Origin: Candidatus Doudnabacteria bacterium
GTDB lineage: Bacteria; Patescibacteriota; JABMPQ01; JAGQLO01
Assembly: GCA_020429185.1 (NCBI GenBank)
Contig: JAGQLO010000003.1
Span: forward strand, 1-32,632
Length of the DNA stretch: 32,632 bases
Direction: 5' to 3'
Shown here: positions 1 through 7,262 of the stretch, in pieces
How positions within the stretch are numbered: position 1 is the stretch's first letter
How the letters are laid out: every line of letters starts with the position of its first letter
Position numbers and translations under genes: made by a program
The notes under the pieces: model-generated
Told to the model about the DNA's origin: nothing
Database searches by the model: none
What the model saw: the letters and a program-made list of their open reading frames with translations, nothing else

Positions 1-97
1 TACCCCCGCACCCAAGGGATTCCCCTTAGATCAGACTTCTGTTATTGTCAGGACTACTCTCCCGCCAGTAACCGAAGTCTGTTATCGTGTGGGGGTC
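1..97. other. Foldable element or tandem promoter region upstream of the tRNA genes
   Basis: Nested inverted repeats are visible. Bases 2-11 (ACCCCCGCAC) pair with 88-97 (GTGTGGGGGT) with one G-T wobble. Bases 33-40 (CAGACTTC) pair with 74-81 (GAAGTCTG). A small hairpin forms at 14-18/23-27. The same stretch also holds two copies of TCTGTTATYGT (38-48 and 78-88). Each gives an extended -10 (TG-T-TATTGT and TG-T-TATCGT), so tandem promoters for the tRNA genes starting at 105 are an equally good reading. The window edge may cut the element. Confidence 0.3.
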
Positions 98-104
98 GAC
101 ACAT

Positions 105-181
105 GGCGGCGTAGCTCAGCTGGTTAGAGCAACGGGATCATAACCCGTGTGTCGGGGGTTCAAGTCCCTCCGCCGCTACCA
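105..181 (+). tRNA. tRNA-Met (anticodon CAT), elongator type
   Basis: A full cloverleaf can be drawn. The acceptor arm GGCGGCG pairs with CGCCGCT, with G1-U72 as a wobble. The D stem is GCTC/GAGC, the anticodon stem is ACGGG/CCCGT around loop ATCATAA (anticodon CAT), and the T loop is TTCAAGT. The discriminator is A and CCA is encoded (179-181). The C11-G24 D-stem pair and close likeness to the Bacillus elongator tRNA-Met favour an elongator. However, the three G-C pairs at the base of the anticodon stem are also an initiator hallmark, so the initiator role is not fully excluded. An Ile tRNA with modified CAT is a further alternative. Confidence 0.93.
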
Positions 182-214
182 GTCAGTTTCCGCCGGACAA
201 TTAGTGCCAATCGT

Positions 215-290
215 GGGGGCGTAGCTCAGTTGGCAGAGCGCGGGCTTGTCAGGCCTGAGGTCGCGGGTTCGAGCCCCGTCGTCCCCGCCA
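215..290 (+). tRNA. tRNA-Asp (anticodon GTC)
   Basis: The cloverleaf has acceptor GGGGGCG/CGTCCCC with one G-U pair, D stem GCTC/GAGC, and anticodon stem CGGGC/GCCTG around loop TTGTCAG (anticodon GTC). The T arm is GCGGG-TTCGAGC-CCCGT. The discriminator is G, as expected for Asp, and CCA is encoded at 288-290. It lies 33 bases after tRNA-Met and is probably cotranscribed with it, ending at the hairpin starting at 299. Confidence 0.96.
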
Positions 291-298
291 GTACAATA

Positions 299-325
299 GG
301 CACCCGAAAGGGTGTCTTTGTGTTT
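299..325 (+). terminator. Intrinsic terminator of the tRNA-Met/tRNA-Asp unit
   Basis: The stem GGCACCC/GGGTGTC (299-305/310-316) has a GAAA tetraloop. It is followed by a T-rich run (TTTGTGTTTTTT) on the plus strand, nine bases after the tRNA-Asp CCA end. Confidence 0.8.
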
Positions 326-345
326 TTTCTATCCTCCTTTTTTTG

Positions 346-375
346 TAACAAAACAGGGCTCGTGAGAGCCCTGTT
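346..375 (-). terminator. Intrinsic terminator of the 1539-residue secreted protein gene
   Basis: A 10-bp perfect stem, AACAGGGCTC/GAGCCCTGTT (352-361/366-375), has a four-base loop. Read on the minus strand it is followed by TTTTGTT. It lies about 40 bases past the stop codon at 417. Confidence 0.8.
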
Positions 376-416
376 CGTATGTAGGTAGCTAGCTACCCGT
401 AGACGTCCCCTGCGCC

Positions 417-3400
417 TTAGAGCGCTCCTGATGCGACGTTCGTTCCCACACGCAGGTGTGACGGGTATGGGAAGAAGTTCATCAGTTCACTTGCATCTTC
501 TGCAGAGAACACACGCACGTGTGGTCCTCCTCCCACTCCTGGAGCCGTGATGATCTCCAGAGATCCATCGAGGTTCATGTCCCCTCCTGCCACCTTTGTA
601 CCTGTGCGCAGACGGGAGTCGAAGGCCATGAAACTAGAGAGGAGGTTCGCGTTCTTATCGTAGACGTGCACCTGTGGCCCACATCCTTGGCCTGCACCAA
701 CAATGATCTCATCGGCTCCGTCTCCATTGAGGTCACCGCTTGTTGGGAAGGCTCCACAGCGCAAGCTGCTTGGGAAGGCGAAGAAGGTTGAAACCTTGTT
801 CGTGTTTTCGTCGTAGACCTGTACCTGTGGTCCATATCCTTCTGCTGGCGATACGAGGATTCGGTCCTTGTTGTCTCCTTCCGTGTCGGCAGATCCGAGA
901 TGGAGACCCATTCGAAGCGATCCAGAGTATGGGAAGAAGGTCGACAGAAGGTTTGCATTCTCATCAAAGACCTTCACTTGCGGTCCACCAGCGCTTGCTG
1001 GAGCAACGATGATCGAGTCTCGACCATCTCCGTTTGTGTCGGCTGTTGCGACTGTCACACCACCACGGAACCCAGCTGGGAACGCCATGAAGCTTGAGAG
1101 AAGGTCACCGTCCTTCGTGAAGACCTTCACGTGTGGACCACCATTCCCTGCTGGAGCCGTTACGATTTCGATTGTGCCGTCTCCATTTAGGTCACCTGTT
1201 GCCACATTCACACCCGTTCGCAGGCTCGAGTCATAGGCAAAGAACGAGGAATTCTTGTTCGTTTCCTTGTCATAGACGTGAACCTGTGGACCAGATCCAA
1301 CACCAGAACCTGTCACAATTTTGTATGGAACAGTGTTTCCAGACTGGATCGATCCAACCGACGACGTCATGGCGAAGGTCGTAAAGTGGTTCGTCTGCTG
1401 CGTAATCGTGTTGTTGTCCAAGTCCTGCGTCAAACCGTTCGGGAACTTCCACGTGCTTGTTTGCTCGTCGAAATACTTCGGTACAAGCGATTCTTCTGTT
1501 ACACCAAGCTCCTGAAGCTGCTCGTCTGTGTACACGAAGGTGATGGTCACGTCCGAGTTAAAGTTTGTGATCTCGTTCTGACTTGAGTCGTACGCAGTCA
1601 ATTCGTATCCGATTCCAAACACCTGGTTCGATGCGTCACGGAACACGTTTACCGTTGGCTGTGCGGTCACCGTTACATTCTCCTGCTCTTCAGACAGCGC
1701 ACCACCAGGAATGTTAATGGTTGTCCCGTTGTCGAGTGTAATTACCTGCGTTTCCGAAGCATCGAAGGTCTTCGTTACTGCGGGTGGAATGTCGAATGAC
1801 GAAGTCGAGAGTTCGAAGTCCTGAGACTTAGAGGTGTCGCTTGAAGAGATGTTGATGATCACTTCATCTGAGCGCAGGAAGTCTGTTCCGTTAAATGAAT
1901 CAGCTCCACAGTGCCAGATACCTTCTGCGTAGTTCACGGAGTAGTTTCCATTGAAGTCCACTTCCCCTCCCGTAAATCCACCACGCTCGTTCCAGCAGTG
2001 AACGAATCCGAACGGCATTGTGGATCCGTTGAAGGTCACCTCACCTGTCATCGCTCCAAGCGCTTCTCGCAACTTCATGTTTACGGTCGCACTTGTTGAA
2101 CCGTCACGCATGTCGACATCCACGAATGCTGGTGGCAGCAATGTGCTCTCTGGCGGAAGACCAGCTCCTACTTCCCAGAGTTCGTTCGTTACCACATCGA
2201 TCGTGAACGTTCCATCTTCTTCTGTTTCATTTCCTGTAAAGAGTTGGTTTTCGAAGAAGTCCTTGTCGAGACCTCCAGACTCATCCAATCCCTTTCCATT
2301 GTGAGCAAAGACGAAAGCACTTACCCCTTCTCCATCAGGACCGGTCATCGTTCCTGTGATCTGTGCGTTTGCTCTGACGGCTCGAATGTTCAAGTCGAGA
2401 CTTGCGTTTCGTGCCACTTCCACCTCGCTGAACTGGTGCTGCTCAAGGAAACCGTTACCAGGTTCGATGAAAAATCCTTGGTTGTACGTCTTTCCACCAA
2501 GTACCGTCAGCTCATAGGTACAGTCGGAGCGGATTGGTGATCCATTCCATCCAGCGCCCGGAGCTTCAAGGAAGACGTCACCAAAGAATCCGAATTGTCC
2601 TTGTGACACACATGATTCAACGGCATTTCCATTCTGGTCAACAAGCTTACCGGATACTGTGGCATCCTTTAGGGCCACACGAATGTTCTTACTCACTGTC
2701 GTGTCAGCAAGGACTGCCACGCGTTGTTCACCAAGCGATGCATAACGCGACTCTGGCGGAGTGTGCATCCCCAGCGTGTACGAACTTGCAATCTTCGAAG
2801 GCACCTTGATACTGAATCGACCGCTCTGACAGTTCACTGGACCACCGTAGTTTGGCCCTCCATGGAAGCCTTCTGCACCTGTTGCGTTCGTTGCTGGCAC
2901 GGCAAATGCCCAGGCACACATTCCAACCGTGTTTCCGTCTTCATCCACCAAGCTTCCCTGGATCGTTGCGTCTGCTTCGATCAGTTCAATTGTTCCTACA
3001 TCTACGCGGTCTTCTTCTCCTTGAACATCAACATCGATCGGAGGACCACTGTAAACGAAGCTCGAGTTTTGTCCCTGGTCGATGTCGAGTCCCTTCCGAC
3101 CCGTCGACGTTGGGATTTCGAAACGTCCTGCTGAGTCTGTTGTGGCGTTTGAGAAACCGCCTCCAGGTCCGTGACCGAAGAGGTTGAGTCGAATTCCTTC
3201 AAGTGCAGTTCCCTCTTCGTTTGTGACTGTACCGAAGACGCGCGCCTTGTTTTCACGAGCTCGAATGTCCCCAATATTGTTTGTACCCTGTCGCACTTCA
3301 ATCTGTCGCTCAGGGAATGTGAATTGACCACTGTCCGTGAAGATTCCAAGACGATAGGTTCCCTTTGTTGTTGGGATTTCGAAGCGTCCGTCTGGGTTCA

Positions 3401-5036
3401 ATGGAGCTCCTGTTCCACCCGCTTCACTAAAGAGGTCCACAAATCCTTGTCCGTACGGCGTCCCATTTGGAAGGATTGCACGACCTGTTACAACAGCGTT
3501 TGTTGTTACCACCTTCAGTGCAACGCTCTTTGTTTCTTGGTTATTGTTTGAACTGAATGTCACCTGTTCTCCAAATCCTCGGAAGACCCAGCTAGGCGTT
3601 GCACCAAAGTCTGCTGGACTCACTCGAACTTCCCATGTTCCACCACCAACCGCGAGTGGCGAAGTAAGACATCCGTTATTTCCGACACGACCTTCTACGA
3701 AGGAACCACCACCCGCCTGAAACGCTTCTACTCGAGCATCCGTTACCGCCTGTCCGTTCTCCCGCTTCACACATGCGTTTATAAACTTCACCGCCTGTTG
3801 GTACTGCAAGTTCACCGTTTGTTTGCTTCCAGAAGCCGTTACTGTTCGTGGACTTGGTGCCACGAGTCCCGCACCCTCTTCTCCCCATGGAATACGGAGC
3901 TCCAATACATACTGAGTTCCAGCAATCAGACCGCCGAGGTTATATCGTCCGTTTTGGTCTGTCTGGGTAAACGCGTGCGATGACCAGTCTTCTGTGTGAA
4001 TCTCAACAGGTGCATTTGCCATCGCCTGACCTTCTGGGTTTTTCACCACACCACTGAACTGCGCTGTTGTAAGCTTAATCGTTCCAGCGTTGGTTACTCC
4101 AGAGCTTCCTACGACAACCGTCTTTTCTGTGGAATTTGTGTATTCTCCTCCAAATACCTGTGCCTGAATCTGGTATGTTCCCGCTGGAACCCCTCCAAGT
4201 ACGAACGTTCCGTTACAGTTTGCATTTACGAATTTGTCGAACGAGCGATCTTGCTTGAAGATCTGCACACTCACCTGCAACTGCCCCTCTTCGCCTACGA
4301 GTGCGCGACGCTCCGGCTCTCCACCCTGTGAACACACGTCAGGCGCGTTCAACACGGTTCCATCAGGTCGGGTAACCGTTCCCGTAAGGTTTGGTGACAC
4401 CAATGCCACATTCCCAAGGTTTGTTGTGCCACTCGCTGCCACGGTTACTTCTCGCTCGGAAGCTGCAAGCGATGAGCCTTGTGGTGGGCGTGCCTCTAAC
4501 AAGTACGTTCCTGCTGGAACCGCCCCAAACTTGAAGGTTCCATCGTCGCCCACATTTGAAAACAGGTTCACGGTAAAGTCGCGCGTACGCAAATCTACCG
4601 TTCCCCCGCCTACGACTGCCCCCTGAGGGGTAACGATTGTTCCGGTCACATTTGGCACCACCAGCGAAATAGATCCAACATCCTTGTTTCCATTCACGCT
4701 CACAAGAACAGGAGCTGGGGGCGCAAAGTTGCCATTTCCCCCGTAGTTGATTTCGATTTTGAACTTTCCGAGCGACTCCACGCCCACACTAAACGTTCCA
4801 TCTTGTTGTACAGGCCCACTCCCTCCACCAGGACCACCTTGCTCAGGATCAATACGGACTCCACAAGAAGTACAAACTGCTCCCCCAGGAAGAATAACCC
4901 TTCCTGAAACAGTGGCTACCGCCACCGCCTCTGCGGTTTGGGTAAACATGGCTGGAACGCTAACTACTACCGCTAACGCGAGCGTAGAAAGTCCGGTTAG
5001 AACGTAGGTTAGGCGGCGTCGTGCGCGCTTCGTCAT
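417..5036 (-). CDS. Giant secreted protein: Ig-like/carboxypeptidase-regulatory repeats plus FG-GAP propeller
   Basis: This 1539-residue protein is predicted to be exported. Residues 1-37 are an Arg-rich n-region, a hydrophobic core and an AEA-like signal peptidase site. From about residue 40 to 1080 there are tandem units of roughly 80-110 residues. They open with V-S/T-G-x-V-x-x-P-x-G and contain D/N-G-x-F-x-h-x-x-V-x-x-G-T-Y, the pattern of carboxypeptidase-regulatory-like (prealbumin/SdrD-B-like) beta-sandwiches. Residues about 1080-1230 form a different beta-rich domain with a NIPGGAL motif, vaguely ZU5-like. Residues about 1234-1539 are six FG-GAP-type blades with GPQVxVYD strands and calcium-loop motifs such as DLNGDGTIE. 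One blade (DTEGDNKDR) is degenerate. The first strand YKIVTG would complete the truncated last blade, suggesting closure of the propeller. No C-terminal membrane or LPXTG anchor is seen. A surface adhesion or matrix role is inferred only. The start is the ATG preceding the signal peptide; no Shine-Dalgarno site precedes it. Confidence 0.85.
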   Translation of the reverse strand: MTKRARRRLTYVLTGLSTLALAVVVSVPAMFTQTAEAVAVATVSGRVILPGGAVCTSCGVRIDPEQGGPGGGSGPVQQDGTFSVGVESLGKFKIEINYGGNGNFAPPAPVLVSVNGNKDVGSISLVVPNVTGTIVTPQGAVVGGGTVDLRTRDFTVNLFSNVGDDGTFKFGAVPAGTYLLEARPPQGSSLAASEREVTVAASGTTNLGNVALVSPNLTGTVTRPDGTVLNAPDVCSQGGEPERRALVGEEGQLQVSVQIFKQDRSFDKFVNANCNGTFVLGGVPAGTYQIQAQVFGGEYTNSTEKTVVVGSSGVTNAGTIKLTTAQFSGVVKNPEGQAMANAPVEIHTEDWSSHAFTQTDQNGRYNLGGLIAGTQYVLELRIPWGEEGAGLVAPSPRTVTASGSKQTVNLQYQQAVKFINACVKRENGQAVTDARVEAFQAGGGSFVEGRVGNNGCLTSPLAVGGGTWEVRVSPADFGATPSWVFRGFGEQVTFSSNNNQETKSVALKVVTTNAVVTGRAILPNGTPYGQGFVDLFSEAGGTGAPLNPDGRFEIPTTKGTYRLGIFTDSGQFTFPERQIEVRQGTNNIGDIRARENKARVFGTVTNEEGTALEGIRLNLFGHGPGGGFSNATTDSAGRFEIPTSTGRKGLDIDQGQNSSFVYSGPPIDVDVQGEEDRVDVGTIELIEADATIQGSLVDEDGNTVGMCAWAFAVPATNATGAEGFHGGPNYGGPVNCQSGRFSIKVPSKIASSYTLGMHTPPESRYASLGEQRVAVLADTTVSKNIRVALKDATVSGKLVDQNGNAVESCVSQGQFGFFGDVFLEAPGAGWNGSPIRSDCTYELTVLGGKTYNQGFFIEPGNGFLEQHQFSEVEVARNASLDLNIRAVRANAQITGTMTGPDGEGVSAFVFAHNGKGLDESGGLDKDFFENQLFTGNETEEDGTFTIDVVTNELWEVGAGLPPESTLLPPAFVDVDMRDGSTSATVNMKLREALGAMTGEVTFNGSTMPFGFVHCWNERGGFTGGEVDFNGNYSVNYAEGIWHCGADSFNGTDFLRSDEVIINISSSDTSKSQDFELSTSSFDIPPAVTKTFDASETQVITLDNGTTINIPGGALSEEQENVTVTAQPTVNVFRDASNQVFGIGYELTAYDSSQNEITNFNSDVTITFVYTDEQLQELGVTEESLVPKYFDEQTSTWKFPNGLTQDLDNNTITQQTNHFTTFAMTSSVGSIQSGNTVPYKIVTGSGVGSGPQVHVYDKETNKNSSFFAYDSSLRTGVNVATGDLNGDGTIEIVTAPAGNGGPHVKVFTKDGDLLSSFMAFPAGFRGGVTVATADTNGDGRDSIIVAPASAGGPQVKVFDENANLLSTFFPYSGSLRMGLHLGSADTEGDNKDRILVSPAEGYGPQVQVYDENTNKVSTFFAFPSSLRCGAFPTSGDLNGDGADEIIVGAGQGCGPQVHVYDKNANLLSSFMAFDSRLRTGTKVAGGDMNLDGSLEIITAPGVGGGPHVRVFSAEDASELMNFFPYPSHLRVGTNVASGAL

Positions 5037-5050
5037 AACGACGTGTGTTT

Positions 5051-5082
5051 AAAAAACACCGGCCTCATGCGTTGAGCCCGGT
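5051..5082 (-). terminator. Intrinsic terminator or attenuator just ahead of the 1539-residue protein gene
   Basis: On the minus strand the hairpin arms ACCGGGCTC and GAGGCCGGT (5074-5082/5058-5066, one mismatch, seven-base loop) are followed by GTTTTTT. The T run ends only 14 bases before the ATG at 5036. A good promoter lies upstream at 5211-5239, so transcripts from it must cross this terminator to reach the gene. That makes it a candidate attenuator rather than a simple end-of-operon signal. Readthrough control by the small ORF at 5172-5065 is a possible mechanism. Confidence 0.6.
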
Positions 5083-5172
5083 GAATATTGGTTGAACAAA
5101 TGGAAGAGAAACAAAAACACAGATGCCATTGGCACCCATTCCGGATTGGAACGTGCGTGTTTGTGTGTTCAT
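5065..5172 (-). CDS. Possible 35-codon leader peptide in front of the 1539-residue protein gene
   Basis: An ATG at 5172 opens a 35-residue frame beginning MNTQTRTFQSG and ending TGLNA. Its TGA stop falls inside the loop of the terminator hairpin at 5058-5082, so a ribosome finishing it would sit on the 5' arm of the hairpin. An AAGGAG stretch lies about 16 bases upstream of the ATG, which is farther than usual for a Shine-Dalgarno site. There is no homology evidence. The call rests only on the position of start, stop and hairpin, and it may be chance. Confidence 0.25.
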   Translation of the reverse strand: MNTQTRTFQSGMGANGICVFVSLPFVQPIFTGLNA

Positions 5173-5210
5173 GTCTACGTGTTTGAATCTCCTTCACGTA
5201 CGATGCACCT

Positions 5211-5239
5211 AGTATACATGAAAACATGCCCAAAATCAA
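5211..5239 (-). promoter_or_regulatory. Sigma-70-type promoter for the 1539-residue protein gene
   Basis: TTGATT (5239-5234), a 17-base spacer and TATACT (5216-5211) are read on the minus strand. The predicted start near 5204 gives a leader of about 170 bases containing the small ORF and the terminator-like hairpin. Confidence 0.7.
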
Positions 5240-5286
5240 AACACCTTGGCAGAAGGATTTCTCACTCTTATCCACACTACTTGGAT

Positions 5287-5313
5287 ACAAAAACTACTCG
5301 ATCTCTAAGATCG
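5287..5313 (-). terminator. Weak terminator at the end of the yqeY operon
   Basis: CGATCT/AGATCG (5299-5313) form a short stem with a three-base loop at the end of the coding region. After the TAG stop (5294) comes TTTTTG on the minus strand. The stem is short and offset from the T run, so it would terminate weakly. Confidence 0.35.
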
Positions 5314-5929
5314 TCAACCACTCCGTTTCAGACACTGCATTACGGTGCCGATACTCTACACGAAGATGTTCCGCATCCTCATACACGAGATACGCAAGTT
5401 GCCCTTCTTTTTTTTCATCTCTGTCGAATGACTGATATCCGTCGAGATTATCTTTGATCGCCCCCTCCTCGAGGAGTGCAACGGAGTATTCTCTTTCTTG
5501 ATCATCAACAAGCACGAGCTCCGCAAGTGGAACAAGTGTTCGTGATGATCCAGAGATATTCTGTACACGCAGCGAGAGCAGCAGAAAGGCATTTCCCTCC
5601 CCTGCTTGCACAGAGCCAAGCTCAGTTTTTCGCTCTACATCTGTCAACTGCAGTGAAAAGAGATTGTTTTGCACGATCTCAGATCCCGTTGCTTCTGTGA
5701 TCTGCTCCCCAGAAAACGTTGAGGCTGTTGATTCCTCTTCTTTGAGCTCTTCTTCAGAGGGTAGTACTCCCTGCGCGCTCTCTACCACTGGTGCGGCGCT
5801 TTGCTGCACAAACTGCTCTTGCTGTTCCTGAAACCCTGCGCGCAACAAAATCACAACAGCGACACCAACAGCAATACCAACACCCACGACCGATAGAATA
5901 AGTGTGGTTTTTTGGCTTTTCTCAGACAT
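5294..5929 (-). CDS. Membrane-anchored protein with DUF4352-like domain
   Basis: The protein has 211 residues. Residues about 9-29 are one hydrophobic segment following a short Lys-containing N-terminus, so it is anchored with the bulk outside. Residues 35-85 are Gln/Glu/Ser-rich and probably a flexible linker. Residues about 90-211 look like the DUF4352 (telokin-like Ig) fold: an NNLFSLQLTDVE start, a central LLSLRVQNISGSSRTLVPLAELVLVD strand pair, and a late AYLVYEDAEHLRVEYR strand. Such domains are common in bacterial lipoproteins of unknown role. It is the last gene of an operon, one base after the phosphodiesterase stop. I do not recognise a specific function. Confidence 0.7.
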   Translation of the reverse strand: MSEKSQKTTLILSVVGVGIAVGVAVVILLRAGFQEQQEQFVQQSAAPVVESAQGVLPSEEELKEEESTASTFSGEQITEATGSEIVQNNLFSLQLTDVERKTELGSVQAGEGNAFLLLSLRVQNISGSSRTLVPLAELVLVDDQEREYSVALLEEGAIKDNLDGYQSFDRDEKKEGQLAYLVYEDAEHLRVEYRHRNAVSETEWLTILEIE

Positions 5930-5930
5930 T

Positions 5931-6680
5931 TTATGCTTGCGTTGTCGTTTCCTCGTCTGCTTGTTTGGACAATGTCTCTACAACTGTTCGTGCCACATCG
6001 ACCCGATTTGTGACAAGGCCATCAACTCCCATGCGCAATGCCCTTCGAACCCACCACTTCCAAGTAGGTGTCCAGGCGATCGCTTTTAGACCAGCTTCAT
6101 GAATCCGTTGCACATGTGCTTTCGTGAGAAAGACGTCATTCGCATGAATTGCATCTAGATCCAGCGACTTGGCAAAGGCGATGTGCTTTTTCCAGACCGT
6201 CCAACGCAGGTATCCCAACGTAACTGTCTTCGACTTGGCTCGAGCTTTTCGGAGCACCTCTTCGTCAAATGAACAGATCAATACATCGTCTAGAATGCCG
6301 TGTGATGCAAGTAGTTCGAGCACATCGTCTACGGCCTCCGGAATGTCTTTAATCTCAACAAAAAACTTCACCTTGTCTTTGTACGTCGACACTACCTCTT
6401 CCAATGTCGGAATACCCGCCTCTCCGAGAATGCGTAGTTTCCGCACTTCTTTCAGAGAAAAATGGTGCACCATTCCGGATCCCCATGTGAGTCGGTCGAT
6501 GTCGGTATCGTGAAATACAATCAGTTGTCTATCTCGAGTCATCTGAACGTCAAACTCCACGATTTTTGTTCCCTGTTCAATCGCTTTGTCGAACGAGGCC
6601 ATCGTGTTCTCAAATGCAAACGCAGACGCACCTCTGTGCGCCACTAACAACGGCTTTTCTTCATCGAGAATGCGCCCCAT
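5931..6680 (-). CDS. Glycerophosphodiester phosphodiesterase (UgpQ/GDPD family)
   Basis: The enzyme has 249 residues, the usual size for a soluble single-domain GDPD. It hydrolyses glycerophosphodiesters, released from lipid headgroups, to glycerol-3-phosphate and an alcohol. The family signature is intact: HRG at 15-17, ENT at 24-26, the metal ligands EFD (E42, D44), and the general acid/base HD at 57-58. There is also FVEIKD with the conserved Glu/Lys pair near 112-116, and a final DGLVTNR strand. No signal peptide is seen, so it is cytosolic. It lies between yqeY (11-base gap upstream) and the DUF4352-like gene (one-base gap). In an organism with limited lipid synthesis it could recycle host-derived lipid headgroups; this is inference. 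Confidence 0.9.
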   Translation of the reverse strand: MGRILDEEKPLLVAHRGASAFAFENTMASFDKAIEQGTKIVEFDVQMTRDRQLIVFHDTDIDRLTWGSGMVHHFSLKEVRKLRILGEAGIPTLEEVVSTYKDKVKFFVEIKDIPEAVDDVLELLASHGILDDVLICSFDEEVLRKARAKSKTVTLGYLRWTVWKKHIAFAKSLDLDAIHANDVFLTKAHVQRIHEAGLKAIAWTPTWKWWVRRALRMGVDGLVTNRVDVARTVVETLSKQADEETTTQA

Positions 6681-6691
6681 GACAAACGGAC

Positions 6692-7141
6692 TTAGTTTGA
6701 AAGCGCCTCTTCTACGAGCTGCTTGATAAAGCTTCCGTCTGCACGCCCTTGCACTTTCTTCATGACAGGGCCCATTACCTTTCCCATATCCCCTGAAGAG
6801 CTTGCTCCTGTTTCCGCTACAACTTCTTGTACGATTGCACGTACTGCGTCTTCCGAGAGCTCCTCTGGAAGATATCGCTTCAGCACCGTGATTTCCTCTT
6901 CTTCTTTGACTGCCGATTCTTCCCGCCCACCCTGACGAAACGACTCTGCTGAGTCTTTTCGCTGCTTAATAGCCGACGAAAGAAGCTTTGTTACATCGTC
7001 GTCTGTTAGTTCACCCTTCTTTGCAATTGCCTGATTTCGAAGCGATGCCTGAACCATCCGCAACACAGATACCTCATCTGCGTTTTTCGCTTTCATTGCG
7101 GTTTTCAGGTCGTCTTTGATCTGTTCCTCAAGGGATGCCAT
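6692..7141 (-). CDS. yqeY: GatB/YqeY domain protein
   Basis: This 149-residue, mostly helical protein has the YqeY pattern: N-terminal MASLEEQIKDDLKTAMKAKN, then VLRMVQASLRNQAI, KQRKDSAESFRQGGR, VLKRYLPEELS, and GDMGKVMGPVMKKVQGRADG near the C-terminus. The domain matches the tRNA-binding tail of the amidotransferase subunit GatB but is free-standing here. Its precise role is unclear; it is thought to relate to tRNA or aminoacylation. It is first in the operon behind a recognisable promoter. gatA and gatC are in the same window, but gatB is not seen. Confidence 0.92.
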   Translation of the reverse strand: MASLEEQIKDDLKTAMKAKNADEVSVLRMVQASLRNQAIAKKGELTDDDVTKLLSSAIKQRKDSAESFRQGGREESAVKEEEEITVLKRYLPEELSEDAVRAIVQEVVAETGASSSGDMGKVMGPVMKKVQGRADGSFIKQLVEEALSN

Positions 7142-7177
7142 ACGTGTTCTTTGGAATTACATTCAGCTTTCACGCTC

Positions 7178-7205
7178 AGCATAGCGCTTGAAGCTGCTTC
7201 TGCAA
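7178..7205 (-). promoter_or_regulatory. Promoter of the yqeY operon
   Basis: TTGCAG (7205-7200), a 16-base spacer and TATGCT (7183-7178) are read on the minus strand, about 37 bases before the yqeY ATG. It sits directly after the terminator of the CHAP lipoprotein gene. Confidence 0.6.
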
Positions 7206-7211
7206 TGCCAA

Positions 7212-7243
7212 CACAAAAAATCAGAGGGGCGGTGGGGCCCCTG
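7212..7243 (-). terminator. Intrinsic terminator of the CHAP lipoprotein gene
   Basis: On the minus strand a GC-rich hairpin, CAGGGGCCC/GCCCCTCTG with a small bulge (7222-7243), is followed by ATTTTTTGTG. It starts about 20 bases after the stop codon at 7263. Confidence 0.75.
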
Positions 7244-7262
7244 TATGAGTCCGAAAGTGCAG

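Noticed and set aside
105-181. Initiator tRNA-fMet
   Set aside because: The GGG/CCC anticodon-stem pairs are initiator-like, but the D-stem C11-G24 and the paired 1-72 position fit an elongator better; the doubt is recorded in the feature.
5033-5290. 85-codon open frame on the minus strand overlapping the leader of the 1539-residue protein
   Set aside because: It starts upstream of the promoter and passes through the terminator hairpin; there is no motif or ribosome site. The shorter 35-codon frame fits the leader better but is also unproven.
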